This document shows positions 22,352 to 31,932 of a DNA stretch of 64,000 nucleotides, in pieces (the first letter of the stretch is position 1; each line of letters starts with the position of its first letter). The position numbers and the translations under genes are program-made. Below the pieces are notes generated by a model. It was not told where the DNA came from and did no database searches. It worked only from the letters and a program-made list of their open reading frames with translations. Source of the stretch: Malachius bipustulatus (Eukaryota; Arthropoda; Insecta; Coleoptera; Melyridae); the NCBI GenBank assembly GCA_910589415.1, contig OU342630.1, forward strand, positions 84,936,186 to 85,000,185, in the 5' to 3' direction.

Positions 22352-23318
22352 TCATGATTCATTCTTGTATTTCACTTTTATTTGAAGCGGCGTTTGGAAT
22401 TTTTTTTCTAACTGGGAATGGTAGCTTGCATTATCCAACACGATTACGCTGTTTGGTGCTAATTTACTCAAAAAACTAGTGAACCAATTTTCAAATAATG
22501 CTACTGCCATATCTTCATGGTAATCTAGCTTTGAATCTTTTATATTCTTAGCAGAGAGCAGTAATGCACCTGAAACCCGTCCATCTTCTGAACCAGCATG
22601 CAAAATTATTATCCGCTTTCCACGTGAAGGAGGAACGTCCATAGCACACTTTTCAGAATTATCTGACCACCCTTTTCTCACGACATCGTAGGTATCATAC
22701 CATATGTCTCGTCAAGATAATAAATCTTTCGATTCTCATCTCTGTACTTTTGGATATTATTCAGATATTCGTGTCGCCATTTTTTGATTCTCGGTGACTC
22801 CGTTAAAAATTGTCGTCTGTCGATTTTTCTATACCTAAATCCAATTGTCTTCAAGTATTTCCTAAGAGTTTTCTCACAACAATCTATTATTTGAGAGCTC
22901 TTTAATAAAGAAAAAATAAAATCTGTTTTCTAGACTTTTCGCACTTGAAACCAGGTTTATTTATCAATCTGCCTAGTGACTTCTTGGAACCGTTAAAAGG
23001 AAGCCCATCTTCTTTCATTGAAACTAATAATCGTTCTAAAGTTGGACACTGCTTATATATTTTATAATATCCGTGGATGTGAAGGCAGTAAAAATCTTCC
23101 ATATCATTGGACACAGGTGAAACTGCAGTCTTCTCTCCATTTTTTACCTCTTTACCTTCTTTTTTGATTTTGGTGAAAGTATTTTTTGATATGTTCACTG
23201 CACTACATACTCTCTCCATCACTCGTTCCAACGGTATCGATAAACCATTTTTGGCTTCATCTTCCATAAATTCAATTAGTTTAAAAATTACTTCCTTGGT
23301 TTGTTTTTCTAAAACCAT
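22352..23318 (-). pseudogene. DD82E-like transposase relic (copy E)
   Basis: On the minus strand an ATG at 23318 starts a helix-turn-helix region (VMERVCSAVNISKNTFTKI). It continues through frameshifts near 22900 and 22690 into the first catalytic block (IYYLDET, about 22700-22720), then 'GKRIIILHAGSEDG', a YHEDM motif, and the second catalytic block VIVLDNASYHS at about 22430. The sequence ends about 20 residues later, so the catalytic E is missing. It belongs to the same group as copies A-C but is clearly diverged. It lies directly downstream of a CACTA-like end. Confidence 0.75.
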
Positions 23319-23890
23319 CTTGTATGAAATAATAAACCTTGATGTGTCTGTATGAATTAGTGGAACTATTACAAATTTTACTCCTTCAAGCGGTATTTTG
23401 CATAATTTACATCGTACCTCTTTTAATGACCACCATCCATATTTATTATTATTTTCAACTGAGACAATTTTAATACTCAAATCTGCAGAATCACAAGGTA
23501 ACAAAAATTACCTTCCAGTTTCTTTCATAATTCTTCCTTCAATGAATATGTCTGAGTCATCGCAATCAACTATTTTTTCAATTTCGACACATAAACCATT
23601 TTTTAATAAACAACAATTCTCTTGTGTTATGTGATAAGAGATTGAATGAATGATTTTTTCATCGTGTGACATATTGAGGTTTATTTCTGTATATCTTTTT
23701 ATCAATTGCTGCAATGGTCTTTCGCGTTTCCGCAGGTGTTTTTTAATGCTAGACATATAATTTTCAAATCGAAAAGCACTGTAGTCGTCTAAAGAGCCCA
23801 ATTTCTTTGCATCAGCGGACAAATGCAGTAAGTTGTGAACATTGTGCGAGACAAAATGTTTTCCATAAATTTATACTTTGAAGGAAAAAA
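23319..23890 (-). pseudogene. CACTA-like transposase, C-terminal fragment
   Basis: Two consecutive frames (23822-23508, then 23504-23319) read 'NVHNLLHLSADAKKLG', 'DYSAFRFENYMSSIKK' and 'ERPLQQLIKR', followed by 'WWSLKEVRCK' and 'VIVPLIHTD'. The HNL..L / SAF.FEN / LR...PL motifs are those of the DUF4218-like end of CACTA/EnSpm-type proteins found in animals, assigned from memory. One stop or frameshift separates the pieces. The N-terminal catalytic part is absent. Confidence 0.6.
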
Positions 23891-23918
23891 ACAAAATGGT
23901 TTAGGAGAGATTGCTCAC

Positions 23919-24060
23919 CTCTTATAACTTTCATGAACCGGGTGGCTTTAAATGGTTTTTTTCCGTTAGGTATGTCCCGCCCAATTATAGTTTCGGTTAA
24001 TAGAAATTTCGGAATAATTTTACTTCACCGGCCAGATATATATGGAAATCGGCAATAAAA
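23919..24060 (-). pseudogene. DUF4806-like exon fragment (copy 0)
   Basis: This repeats, with about 10% difference, the exon found at 26163, 26834 and 27878. The minus strand reads a variant of NGKKPFRATRLMKVIR and runs into the donor GTGAGC at 23913-23918. The DUF4806 assignment rests on the 'LLSD..A..YNW.G..GKK.F..T.L..VI' pattern and is from memory. Confidence 0.5.
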
Positions 24061-24128
24061 AGGTTTTTTCAGCTGCAATGTTGCCAGACTATTTTCTTAG
24101 AAATAATACGAGACCTTTAGTAGCTATA

Positions 24129-25569
24129 CTGAAGTTTCAGAATAGTAGGCACTAAGTTCTCGGAAGTGGTCGTGACGTATAAGCGCTCAGTTGGAGCATT
24201 CAGTGGCGGACGCAAAATATCAAAATAGGTTCAGACAATAATGAATTTATTGAGAAATATAATTGTAAACTTCCAAATAATATAGCATATAGTAAATAAT
24301 ATAGCATATAGCAAAAATTAAAATAGCAAAGAAAATAGGAAAAAAATAGTACCTTAGTCATCGTCAGAAGAAAAATCGTCGGATGATGGACAACTATCCC
24401 GATCACCGTTATCGTTCAAGTTGATAATTAATGGCTCAACCGAAACATCAACTATTGTGTCTAGATTCCACATTCTGTCTTCTTCTTTTGTAGTATGTCG
24501 GATGCAGTTTCTCCATGTTTCAGCCGTCACATCTCCTATTGCAGTAGCTAGCAGGCGTTTCACTTCATCCATCTTGAAGGTCACGTTTTGTTTCGCCACT
24601 TGGTTTTTTATTTGAGCCCAAATAAGTTCTATAGGATTCAGTTCACAGTGGTAAGGAGGGAGGCGGTGTACAATGATGTTGCACTCGCGAGCCAATTCGT
24701 CGACAGCATATCTCTTAAAATGAGGTATTTGTGCCCTTGCGATGTTTAATAGTTGCACTTTTAACATGTTGTCATCAAATGGTATATTTCTTTGAGCCAG
24801 CCAGTTAATGATGTCACCTTTTCGCCATGCAGTTGTTGGCGATGGCTCCAATCGTCGACTATGGTAGGAAGCATTGTCCATTACCACGACCGAATTTGGC
24901 TCAAGGCTTGGTAAAATTTTTAAAAACCAGCTTTCGAATTTTTCCGCATCCATTTCCTCATGGTAGTCACTAGTTTTCTTCGATTCGAAAAGTAGCAATC
25001 CGTTTTCCAAAAAACCCGAATCACTACCTATGTGAGTTATTATGAGCCTTCGCCCCTTGCCCGCTGGCGCTTTTAGTCCTGTGGAAAAACCTTCAAAAAA
25101 AGCTTGTCGACGGCTTGTTATTTCCAAATCTTGCCAAATTTTCGAAACAGTATGACCTTGATTCAGCCAAGTTTCGTCTAAGAAATATATTTTCTTCCCT
25201 TCACGACGATACTCTCGAATTTTTTGTAAATAATTTCTCCGCCACAAAATTATTTCTTCTCTTTCTATAAGAAGACTTTTTCTCTGCCTTTTCATATGCC
25301 TTATGTTCATTTGTCTTAATGTCCGCAATAAGACACGTCGCGATATTTTCGGCATTGCGTCATCCGAATTGATTTCGGCAGCGATTGCTTTTAATGTTGG
25401 AATTTCATTTCGGAAAAAGAACGAATGAAATTTTCTCCGAACGGCGTATTTTATGTCATCATCAATGTCAATGCGTTTTCTCCCCCTTGTTTCAATATTT
25501 TCAGCTACCTTTTCTGTTCCGCCTTTGGACTCTTTGAAAGTTTTCAAGATTCGGTGTACACTCCTAGTT
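24129..25569 (-). mobile_element. DD82E-like transposon copy A, truncated at its 5' end
   Basis: The left end has the same terminal repeat as copies B and C (CTGAAGTTTCAGAATAGTAG) preceded by TA at 24127-24128. Homology with C stops abruptly at 25569, inside the codons just before residue 66 of the transposase, where the sequence switches to a DUF4806-like exon. The N-terminal HTH, the long 5' flank and the right terminal repeat are all missing. A deletion after insertion, or an unequal exchange, explains this. Confidence 0.9.
24354..25569 (-). pseudogene. Transposase of copy A (N-terminally truncated)
   Basis: The frame is open from the deletion point to the natural stop at 24354 and corresponds to residues of about 60-460 of copy C. 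It keeps all three catalytic positions: D in FLDETW, D in VVMDNASYHS and E in LNPIELIW. It also keeps the acidic tail. It differs from C by only a few residues (for example ESWFL against ENWFL, WAQIKN against WAQRKN), so the truncation is recent. Without the HTH region it should not bind the terminal repeats. Confidence 0.9.
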
Positions 25570-26330
25570 TCGAGCTCAATTCTTCCTCGGTGGTTGAGAA
25601 CTTTCTTTTTGCGTTCATCCTCCTTTTGCGTTTGGCGACCGCTGCTCTGTCACTCTCATCTACATCCTCGGCGCAAGTTGTTTCTTCGAGGGTTGAAATG
25701 GTGAAAATCATCTAGAAATTAAAGATTTTATTAAAGGGTTACAATACAGAAATTGAAAACTTACTTGAACTGCCAAGTATTTTCACTATCTCACACTCTT
25801 CCCACACATTTTCATCAGGTTGAAGATACTCTTCAACAACTCTGTTGACTCTCTCCTGGCTTTTGAAGTGACTTGGATACATGCATATAAAATTTAAATA
25901 TTATTCTTCTTTTTTTCGAAAAAAAAAACCAAATACCTAACAATTTTGTTAGTGCTTTTCGGTGATCTATTTTTTTTTATTATTATCTTTGTGGAGTCAG
26001 TCTTAGCCATGCTTGCATGGAACTTATAATAAGCTTATCATTCAAGTCCATTGGTTTTATAAAATGCCTTCCCGGCTCTAAAGTGCAAAAACACAGCTTC
26101 TGCAAGTAAAAACAAAAGAAATCGATTTTAATAAATAAGCAGTAAGAAAAGAAATTGCTCACCTCTTATAACTTTCATGAGCCGGGTGGCTCTAAATGGC
26201 TTTTTTCCGTTATGACCCGCCCAATTATAGTTTCTTGCGACTTTGTCGGTAATTACAAATCTCAAGACGTTCATGACGACGGACCGTACGGTCCCGCCGC
26301 CAATAATCGCAAGTCGATTTTTCTAACATT
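25570..26330 (-). pseudogene. DUF4806-like gene unit 1 (exons a, b, c)
   Basis: On the minus strand exon a (25884-25765) reads 'HFKSQERVNRVVEEYLQP...VWEE' and ends at GTAAGT. Exon b (25683 down to the junction at 25570) starts after a 'ttcaaccctcgaag' acceptor and continues in frame as 'AEDVDESDRAAVAKRKRR'. A third exon (from 26163 upward) reads 'NYNW.GHNGKKPFRATRLMK' into the donor GTGAGC. The order and near-identity to units 2 and 3 mark an amplified block. Exon b is cut by the junction with copy A. Function unknown; such proteins occur next to CACTA-like transposases in animal genomes (my recollection). Confidence 0.5.
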
Positions 26331-26814
26331 TAGAAACAATGGCTTAAAAAAAATATTTTTCTTTTTTTTTCGAAAAAATAACAATTTTTTTAGTGCACCT
26401 TTGATCTATTTTTTTTTAATATCTTTGTGGAGCCAGTCTTAACCATGCTCGAATAGAACTTATAATAAGCCTATCGTTCTACTGCATCAGTCTACTGCAG
26501 TCTTCGACGATATCCTCAATTGTGATTGGATGAACTGTAGCTCACATTTGCCGGACCACAGAAGAACAAAAACACATATATATCCCGCAAAGATAATTTT
26601 GATTTTTCGAAGAAAGTGTTTTTCCTAAGAGAAACGCTATAATTGCACGGCCTCTTTTTTTTTCGCACACGGATGCCACACACGCCCACTTAAACAAATC
26701 GAGACACGTGTTGTCCCGGCGCAGTCTCAGCACGTGACCTCGAGGACATAAATACGAGCCTTCCGAAGGCAAAGCACCCAATTCTTGTAACTTATTAATT
26801 AGTGGAAGACCAGT
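26331..26814. other. Diverged piece of the repeated block plus unrelated sequence
   Basis: 26340-26480 is a diverged copy of the block 'gtgatctatttttt...tttgtggag(t/c)cagtctta...cttataataagc'. The stretch 26500-26810 is not seen elsewhere in the window. Its frame at 26542-26781 (-) has no family resemblance. Confidence 0.45.
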
Positions 26815-27790
26815 AAGAAAAGAAATTGCTCACCTCTTATAACTTTCATGAGCCGGGTGGCTCTAAATGGCTTTTTTCCGTTATGTCCCGCCCAATTGTA
26901 GTTTCTTGCAACTTTGTCGCTTAATAGAAATTTCATTATGTTCATTAAAACGGACCGTATGGTCCCACAGCCAATAATTGCAAAATATTGTATGTTTCTT
27001 CAATCTTCATGACTCGTTTAGGATTCGCATTGTTTTTACGAACTTTGTTTTTGGCAATAATAGGGGGGTATGTAAGACCTCATGTCCATTTTGGATAGCT
27101 GTTTCATCAATAAAATATACTCATGAATAATGTGGATTCTAATTTTTGTCCTTCAGACGCTGCAAGAAATGAAAAAATGTATCTAAACCAAAATAGAGAA
27201 TAATTAATTTATTTACCAAAAACTTGAGCATGTTTATTTTCCGTCATAACTTTCTTCGGAAATGCTGGTCAAGTTATGGCTTCAGAATTCGAGCTCAATT
27301 CTTCCTCGGTGGTTGAGAACTTTCTTTTTGCGCTCATCCTCCTTTTGCGTTTGGCGACCGCTGCTCTGTCACTCTCATCTACATCCTCGGCGCAAGTTGT
27401 TTCTTCGAGGGTTGAAATGGTGAAAATCATCTAGAAATTAAAGATTTTATTAAAGGGTTACAATACAGAAATTGAAAACTTACTTGAACTGCCAAGTTTT
27501 TTCACTATCTCACGCTCTTCCCACACATTGTCATCAGGTTGAAGATACTCTTCAACAACTCTGTTGACTCTCTCCTGGCTTTTGAAGTGACTTGGATACA
27601 TGCATATAAAATTTAAATTTTATTATTTTTTTTCGAAAAAAAAACCAAATACCTAACAATTTTTTTAGTGCACTTCGGTGATCTATTTTTTTTATTATTA
27701 TCTTTGTGGAGTCAGTCTTAGCCATGCTTGCATGGAACTTATAATAAGCTTATCATTCAAGTCCATTGGTTTTATAAAATGCCTTCCCGG
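26815..27790 (-). pseudogene. DUF4806-like gene unit 2
   Basis: Almost the same as unit 3, about 1.08 kb away: exon a 27603-27484 (reads LQPDDNVWEEREIVKKLGSS, donor GTAAGT), exon b 27402-27285 (acceptor CGAAG; reads 'AEDVDESDRAAVAKRKRR'), and exon c from about 26990 to 26834 with donor GTGAGC. Between b and c lies a segment (about 27030-27180) whose minus strand reads 'YFIDETAIQNGHEV', which may be a decayed DDE transposase piece. Short introns with good splice signals suggest the parent gene was expressed. Confidence 0.5.
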
Positions 27791-28770
27791 CTCTAAAGTG
27801 CAAAAACACAGCTTCTGCAAGTAAAAACAAAAGAAATCGATTTTAATAAATAAGCAGTAAGAAAAGAAATTGCTCACCTCTTATAACTTTCATGAGCCGG
27901 GTGGCTCTAAATGACTTTTTTCCGTTATGTCCCGCCCAATTTTAGTTTCTTGCGACTTTGTCGCTTAATAGAAATTTCATTATGTTCATTAAAACGGACC
28001 GTATGGTCCCACCGCCAATAATTGCAAAATATTGTATGTTTCTTCAATCTTCATGACCTGAGAAACACAGGTCTTCCAATGATGTTCAATGTCGGGTATA
28101 TAGTTTAACGAAATAATTTCAAAACTCGTTTAGGATTCGCATTGTTTTTACGAACTTTGTTTTTGGCAATAATAGGGGGGTATGTAAGACCTCATGTCCA
28201 TTTTGGATAGCTGTTTCATCAATAAAATATACTCATGAATAATGTGGATTCTAATTTTTGTCCTTCAGACGCTGCAAGAAATGAAAAAATGTATCTAAAC
28301 CAAAATAGAGAATAATTAATTTATTTACCAAAAACTTTCTTCGGAAATGCTGGTCAAGTTATGGCTTCAGAATTCGAGCTCAATTCTTCCTCGGTGGTTG
28401 AGAACTTTCTTTTTGCGCTCATCCTCCTTTTGCGTTTGGCGACCGCTGCTCTGTCACTCTCATCTACATCCTCGGCGCAAGTTGTTTCTTCGAGGGTTGA
28501 AATGGTGAAAATCATCTAGAAATTAAAGATTTTATTAAAGGGTTACAATACAGAAATTGAAAACTTACTTGAACTGCCAAGTATTTTCACTATCTCACAC
28601 TCTTCCTACACATTGTCATCAGGTTGAAGATACTCTTCAACAACTCTGTTGACTCTCTCCTGGCTTTTGAAGTGACTTGGATACATGCATATAAAATTTA
28701 AATTTTATTCTTCTTTTTTTCGAAAAAAAAACCCAAATATCTAACAATTTTTTTAGTGCACTTCGGTGAT
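27791..28770 (-). pseudogene. DUF4806-like gene unit 3
   Basis: Exon a 28688-28569, exon b 28487-28370, exon c about 28075-27878, same splice signals as unit 2. This copy has about 70 bases not in unit 2 near 28060-28130, encoding 'IEHHWKTCVSQVMKIEET' in one frame, while unit 2 carries about 27 extra bases near 27230-27256. The two units therefore arose by tandem duplication followed by small indels, or the reverse. Confidence 0.5.
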
Positions 28771-28848
28771 CTATTTATTTTCTGGTATATTTTGTAACAC
28801 TTATTGAGATGTGAACCATTTTACAAACAAATCTGAATTTTACAGAAA

Positions 28849-29292
28849 TTAATACTGAATAAATTAATACTGAATAATACGATTAGCTCTGGAAAGTCTG
28901 TAGTTGAATATTCTTTTATTAGGAGAAAGTCCACGTCCTGGAAAAGGCCTTAGTAAGTGAGTCTTTGCAGGAAATGCTTCGTCACCTACGACAACATATG
29001 GGAGAGGTTCCGCTCCTTCATTTATCTGTTTCTCCTTTGGCATACCAAATGTTGAATTGCTTAAAGATACACCCATTGCCGAATCACTGAAAATTCCACT
29101 GTCGCTATTTTTCCGTAAGCGCCTACATCTACAGCAATAAATTTGTATTCTGCATCGACCATTGCTAACAAAACAATAGAATAAGTCTTCTTATAATTGG
29201 AAAAAAAAGATCCGCTATTCTGTGGTGCTTATATGGCACAATGCTTCCCGTCAATAGCTGCCACGCGATTTGGGAAATTCCAAAATATAAAA
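28849..29292 (-). pseudogene. PIF/Harbinger transposase fragment (copy 1)
   Basis: Read on the minus strand with frameshifts, it runs 'FPNRVAAIDGKHCAI', 'APQNSGS', '[19 protein letters not shown]', then an open piece (29076-28864) with '[20 protein letters not shown]' and '[15 protein letters not shown]'. These are the HARBI1-type catalytic region: first D in AIDGKH, second D in GD. Stops and frameshifts make it non-functional. A second, near-identical copy lies at 30291-30775. Confidence 0.85.
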
Positions 29293-29454
29293 GACGAAAA
29301 AATATTTTTCAACAAAAAGCGTTACAGTTTTTAATTTTTATACTAATCCTTAGTATTTTTTTCGGTCAGAAAGGATACCTCCTAACCGCATCTAAAATGC
29401 AAAATAACTTTATTACTAGGAATTTATTTTACATAATATTAATATTATCTAATT
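29293..29454. other. AT-rich junction between Harbinger and mariner relics
   Basis: The plus-strand frame at 29241-29507 is lysine/phenylalanine-rich and looks like chance. No terminal repeats were identified. Confidence 0.4.
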
Positions 29455-30290
29455 TAGATAAGCAACTTTGCATAATTCTCGCACCTTTTAAAATGTTGAA
29501 AATCTAGCCTTCTTTGAAAATACTCATAGTTGTTTACATTTAACTGTTGAAATGCGTTTTGAATTCTTATCTTCATGTCTTGTTGGGTCGTCGGTGGTGT
29601 TCTATATACCATATGCTTGACAGTTTGTTCCCCAAACAAAAAAGTCCATCGGTGTCAAATCAGGGCTCCTGGCTGGCCAAGCAACAGGTCCACCCCACGA
29701 TCTTTCCAACGCTGGACATAATGTTCATTTAAATAGTTTCTGGCTATCAGACTGTAATGCGGTGGTGCCCCGTCTTGTTGGAACCATAAATTCCCAACAA
29801 GTGCCAAAGGGACATCTTCTAAAAGTTCATCGAGATGGTTTTCCATAAAGTTTGCTTATATCTATCCATTAACATGACCGTCAAAAAAGTTGTGTCTATT
29901 ATTCCACCCCAAACATTAATCGACCAATGATTCTGAAGTCTCTCTTCCCTCATCCAATGTGGATTCAATCGAGACCAATAATGAGCATAATGGATATTAA
30001 CATGCCCATTGCTTTTAAATGATGACTCGTCTGTGAACAATACAGAACGAAAGAAATTTTGATCATCTGCAAGTCTTTCTTGCGCCCATTGGCAAAATTG
30101 GAGGCGATTTTCGAAATCTTGTCCACGAAGCTCCTGATGCAATTCCATGTGCTAGGGATGGTATTTATGTTTGGATAAAATTCTGTGAACGGTTCCACGA
30201 CTCGGGCCTGTTTCATTGTGGATCTCACGAATACTTATTTCTGGATTGTTGTCTGCCAAATTCAAAACAATAGCCTGGCATAAAATTCCA
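29455..30290 (-). pseudogene. mariner-like transposase pseudogene (copy 1)
   Basis: The minus strand holds, in order but in several frames: an HTH ('[20 protein letters not shown]'), 'YHPYH', 'WAQERLADDQNFFRSVLFTD' with the first catalytic D, 'WSINVWGGI', 'LWFQQDGAPPHY' with the second D, and 'RSPDLTPMDFFVWG' with the third acidic residue. At least three frameshifts (near 30130, 29840 and 29660) break it. The motifs are those of a mariner-like family common in insects. The element ends are not identified. Confidence 0.85.
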
Positions 30291-30411
30291 AAAGCATTCT
30301 CAGAAACTCTACGAGCTCTGGAAAGTCTGTAGTTGAATATTCTTTTATTAGGATAAAGTTCACGTCCTGGAAAAAGCCTTAGTGAGTCTTTGCAGGAAAT
30401 GCTTCGTCATC

Positions 30412-30446
<35 letters not shown>

Positions 30447-30775
30447 TCTTTATTGTACCATTAAATTCAACAATCATTGACTATAAAATAATTCACAAAC
30501 AAAGAACAAACCGCAGTAGTACACATAAATTCGCCTGCGTAATCAAAAGGTCATACGCAAGCGATTGGCATTATAACACATTGATCACAATCACAAATGC
30601 ATCAGAGAAAATTGGGAAGAACAAATAAATAAGGTATCTACGACAACATATGGGAGAGGTTCCCCTCCTTCAGTTATCGGTTTCTCCTTTGGCATACCAA
30701 ATGTTGAATTGCTTAGAGATACACCCATTGCCGAATCACTGAAAATTCCACCGTCGCTATTTTTCCCAGAAGACT
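30291..30775 (-). pseudogene. PIF/Harbinger transposase fragment (copy 2), split by a LINE tail
   Basis: Highly similar to copy 1 ('[20 protein letters not shown]', 'GEPLPYVVV') and continues further downstream ('[17 protein letters not shown]' type motif near 30300), where it runs into the mariner relic. The copy is interrupted at 30414-30635 by a small LINE end with target duplication. Frameshifts are present in the second half. Confidence 0.85.
30414..30635 (-). mobile_element. 5'-truncated LINE 3' end inserted in Harbinger copy 2
   Basis: Reading on the minus strand, about 220 bp ends with AATAAAG and an (ATT)n tail (30414-30450 on +). It is flanked by a 5-bp duplication, ATCTA at 30409-30413 and 30636-30640. 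Removing the insert restores the sequence of Harbinger copy 1. No coding region remains. The tail style is the same as in the plus-strand LINE at 12.3 kb. Confidence 0.85.
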
Positions 30776-31140
30776 TAAGTACATTACTAGAGCGCGGAAT
30801 ATATGCAAGCCTAAACTGAAGTTATATGCGCATATATATGCAATTTTTTTTACCAAAATATGCAAGTATTTTTAAATAATAGCTCAAAATATGCAAAAAA
30901 ATTTATGCATATGCGTGAAGTTCATATAATATAAAATAGCTACTATACTTAATGTCTCCCAATTTCGCTGATATTTTTTTTCCAATATTGCCTGGAACAT
31001 TGGTACATTTTCCAGAAAAATCTTTAATTATCGCAACTGACTCCACAAGAGACATAGATTTGGTTTCTAATTTCAAAATTGATTGTGGAATAAAACTGTA
31101 ATTCTTCTGTAAATCATGTAGTTCTGCGTTGATTTCGATC
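30776..31140 (-). pseudogene. Unclassified transposon-like fragment
   Basis: The minus-strand frame (31157-30903) reads 'NYSFIPQSILKLETKSMSL' and 'KCTNVPGNIGKKISAKLGD'. The pattern resembles the helical region of hAT-like or CGGBP1-like proteins in hemipterans, from memory and with low certainty. Downstream, 30820-30910 has several 'tatgcaa' repeats and is non-coding. The frame merges at its start with the end of relic G. Confidence 0.3.
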
Positions 31141-31930
31141 AATGTTTTTTTTATCAATAAGATGAGTCATTTCTTTATTGACCCATGTTTGCGCAGCGTC
31201 TGCATTTTGGGGAGTTCCAAAACCAATAACGTATGTTTTATTGACATCTATTTTGTTCTCCGATGTACACTCGAGTAATTGCGATTTTGTGCATTTGCCT
31301 TCAGGCAATGCTACTTTATGGTAAGTCAAAAATCGAATCATATCTTCTTTCTTGGAGCTTTTTGTTGGCTCTTTTATTTCTTGCCGAGAGTGATATGGGG
31401 CATTGTCTATCACAACCACAGAGTTTGGTGGTATATTTGGTATAAGAATATTTTCGAATCAGTTCTCAAAAAGTTCTGATTTTTTTTCACGGTTGTGCGG
31501 AGTGTCTTACAGCAAAATTTACTGCCATCATCCCACCCCCTGGTAATGACGTCCATGAGTATCATACCAAGTTTCGTCTGTATAAATAATTGGTCTGTTT
31601 TCTTATCGGTATTTCCTTATTTTTGATATATATTCAATTCTAGCCTTTACTAGACGAGGGCTTTCCATGATTTTAGTGCGTCTTTTGAGCTTTTTATTAG
31701 TTTTTATAGGTAAAACCAATGGACGTAATAATGCGCTTCAATGCTTCTATACTGCAAGAAATATTGTCAATTTTTCGTCGTAGAAGCTTTTCCCTAATTA
31801 AATCCAGTGTAGATACTATTTTTCTGTCATTGATCACTCGAGTGTATATTTCCTTCAATTGTTTTCCGGATTTTTCTTTCGAAATTTTCGTCTGGCGTAT
31901 TTACAATTTTGTGTACAGTAGCTTTAGCTA
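31114..31930 (-). pseudogene. DD82E-like transposase relic G, 3' part
   Basis: The minus strand reads, across several frames, 'KATVHKIVNTPDENFERKI' (HTH end, about 31900), a 'SIEAHYYVHWF' region, a decayed first catalytic block near 31570, then 'VVVIDNAPYHSRQEIKEPTK' with the second catalytic D (31419-31370) and 'DMIRFLTYHKVALPEGKC'. The catalytic E region is not seen. Copy B is inserted at 31931 within the HTH coding part; the HTH start is on the other side of B (34641-34705). Confidence 0.75.
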
Positions 31931-31932
31931 TA
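31931..31932. repeat. TA target dinucleotide left of copy B
   Basis: TA precedes the terminal repeat. The right side has TT (34641-34642) instead of TA, so one copy has mutated. Confidence 0.7.

Noticed and set aside
26542..26781. 79-codon minus frame with several Cys
   Set aside because: Cys spacing does not fit a known zinc finger and there is no second copy.
30414..30450. Simple ATT microsatellite as an independent feature
   Set aside because: It is the 3' tail of the LINE insertion, shown by the target duplication on both sides.
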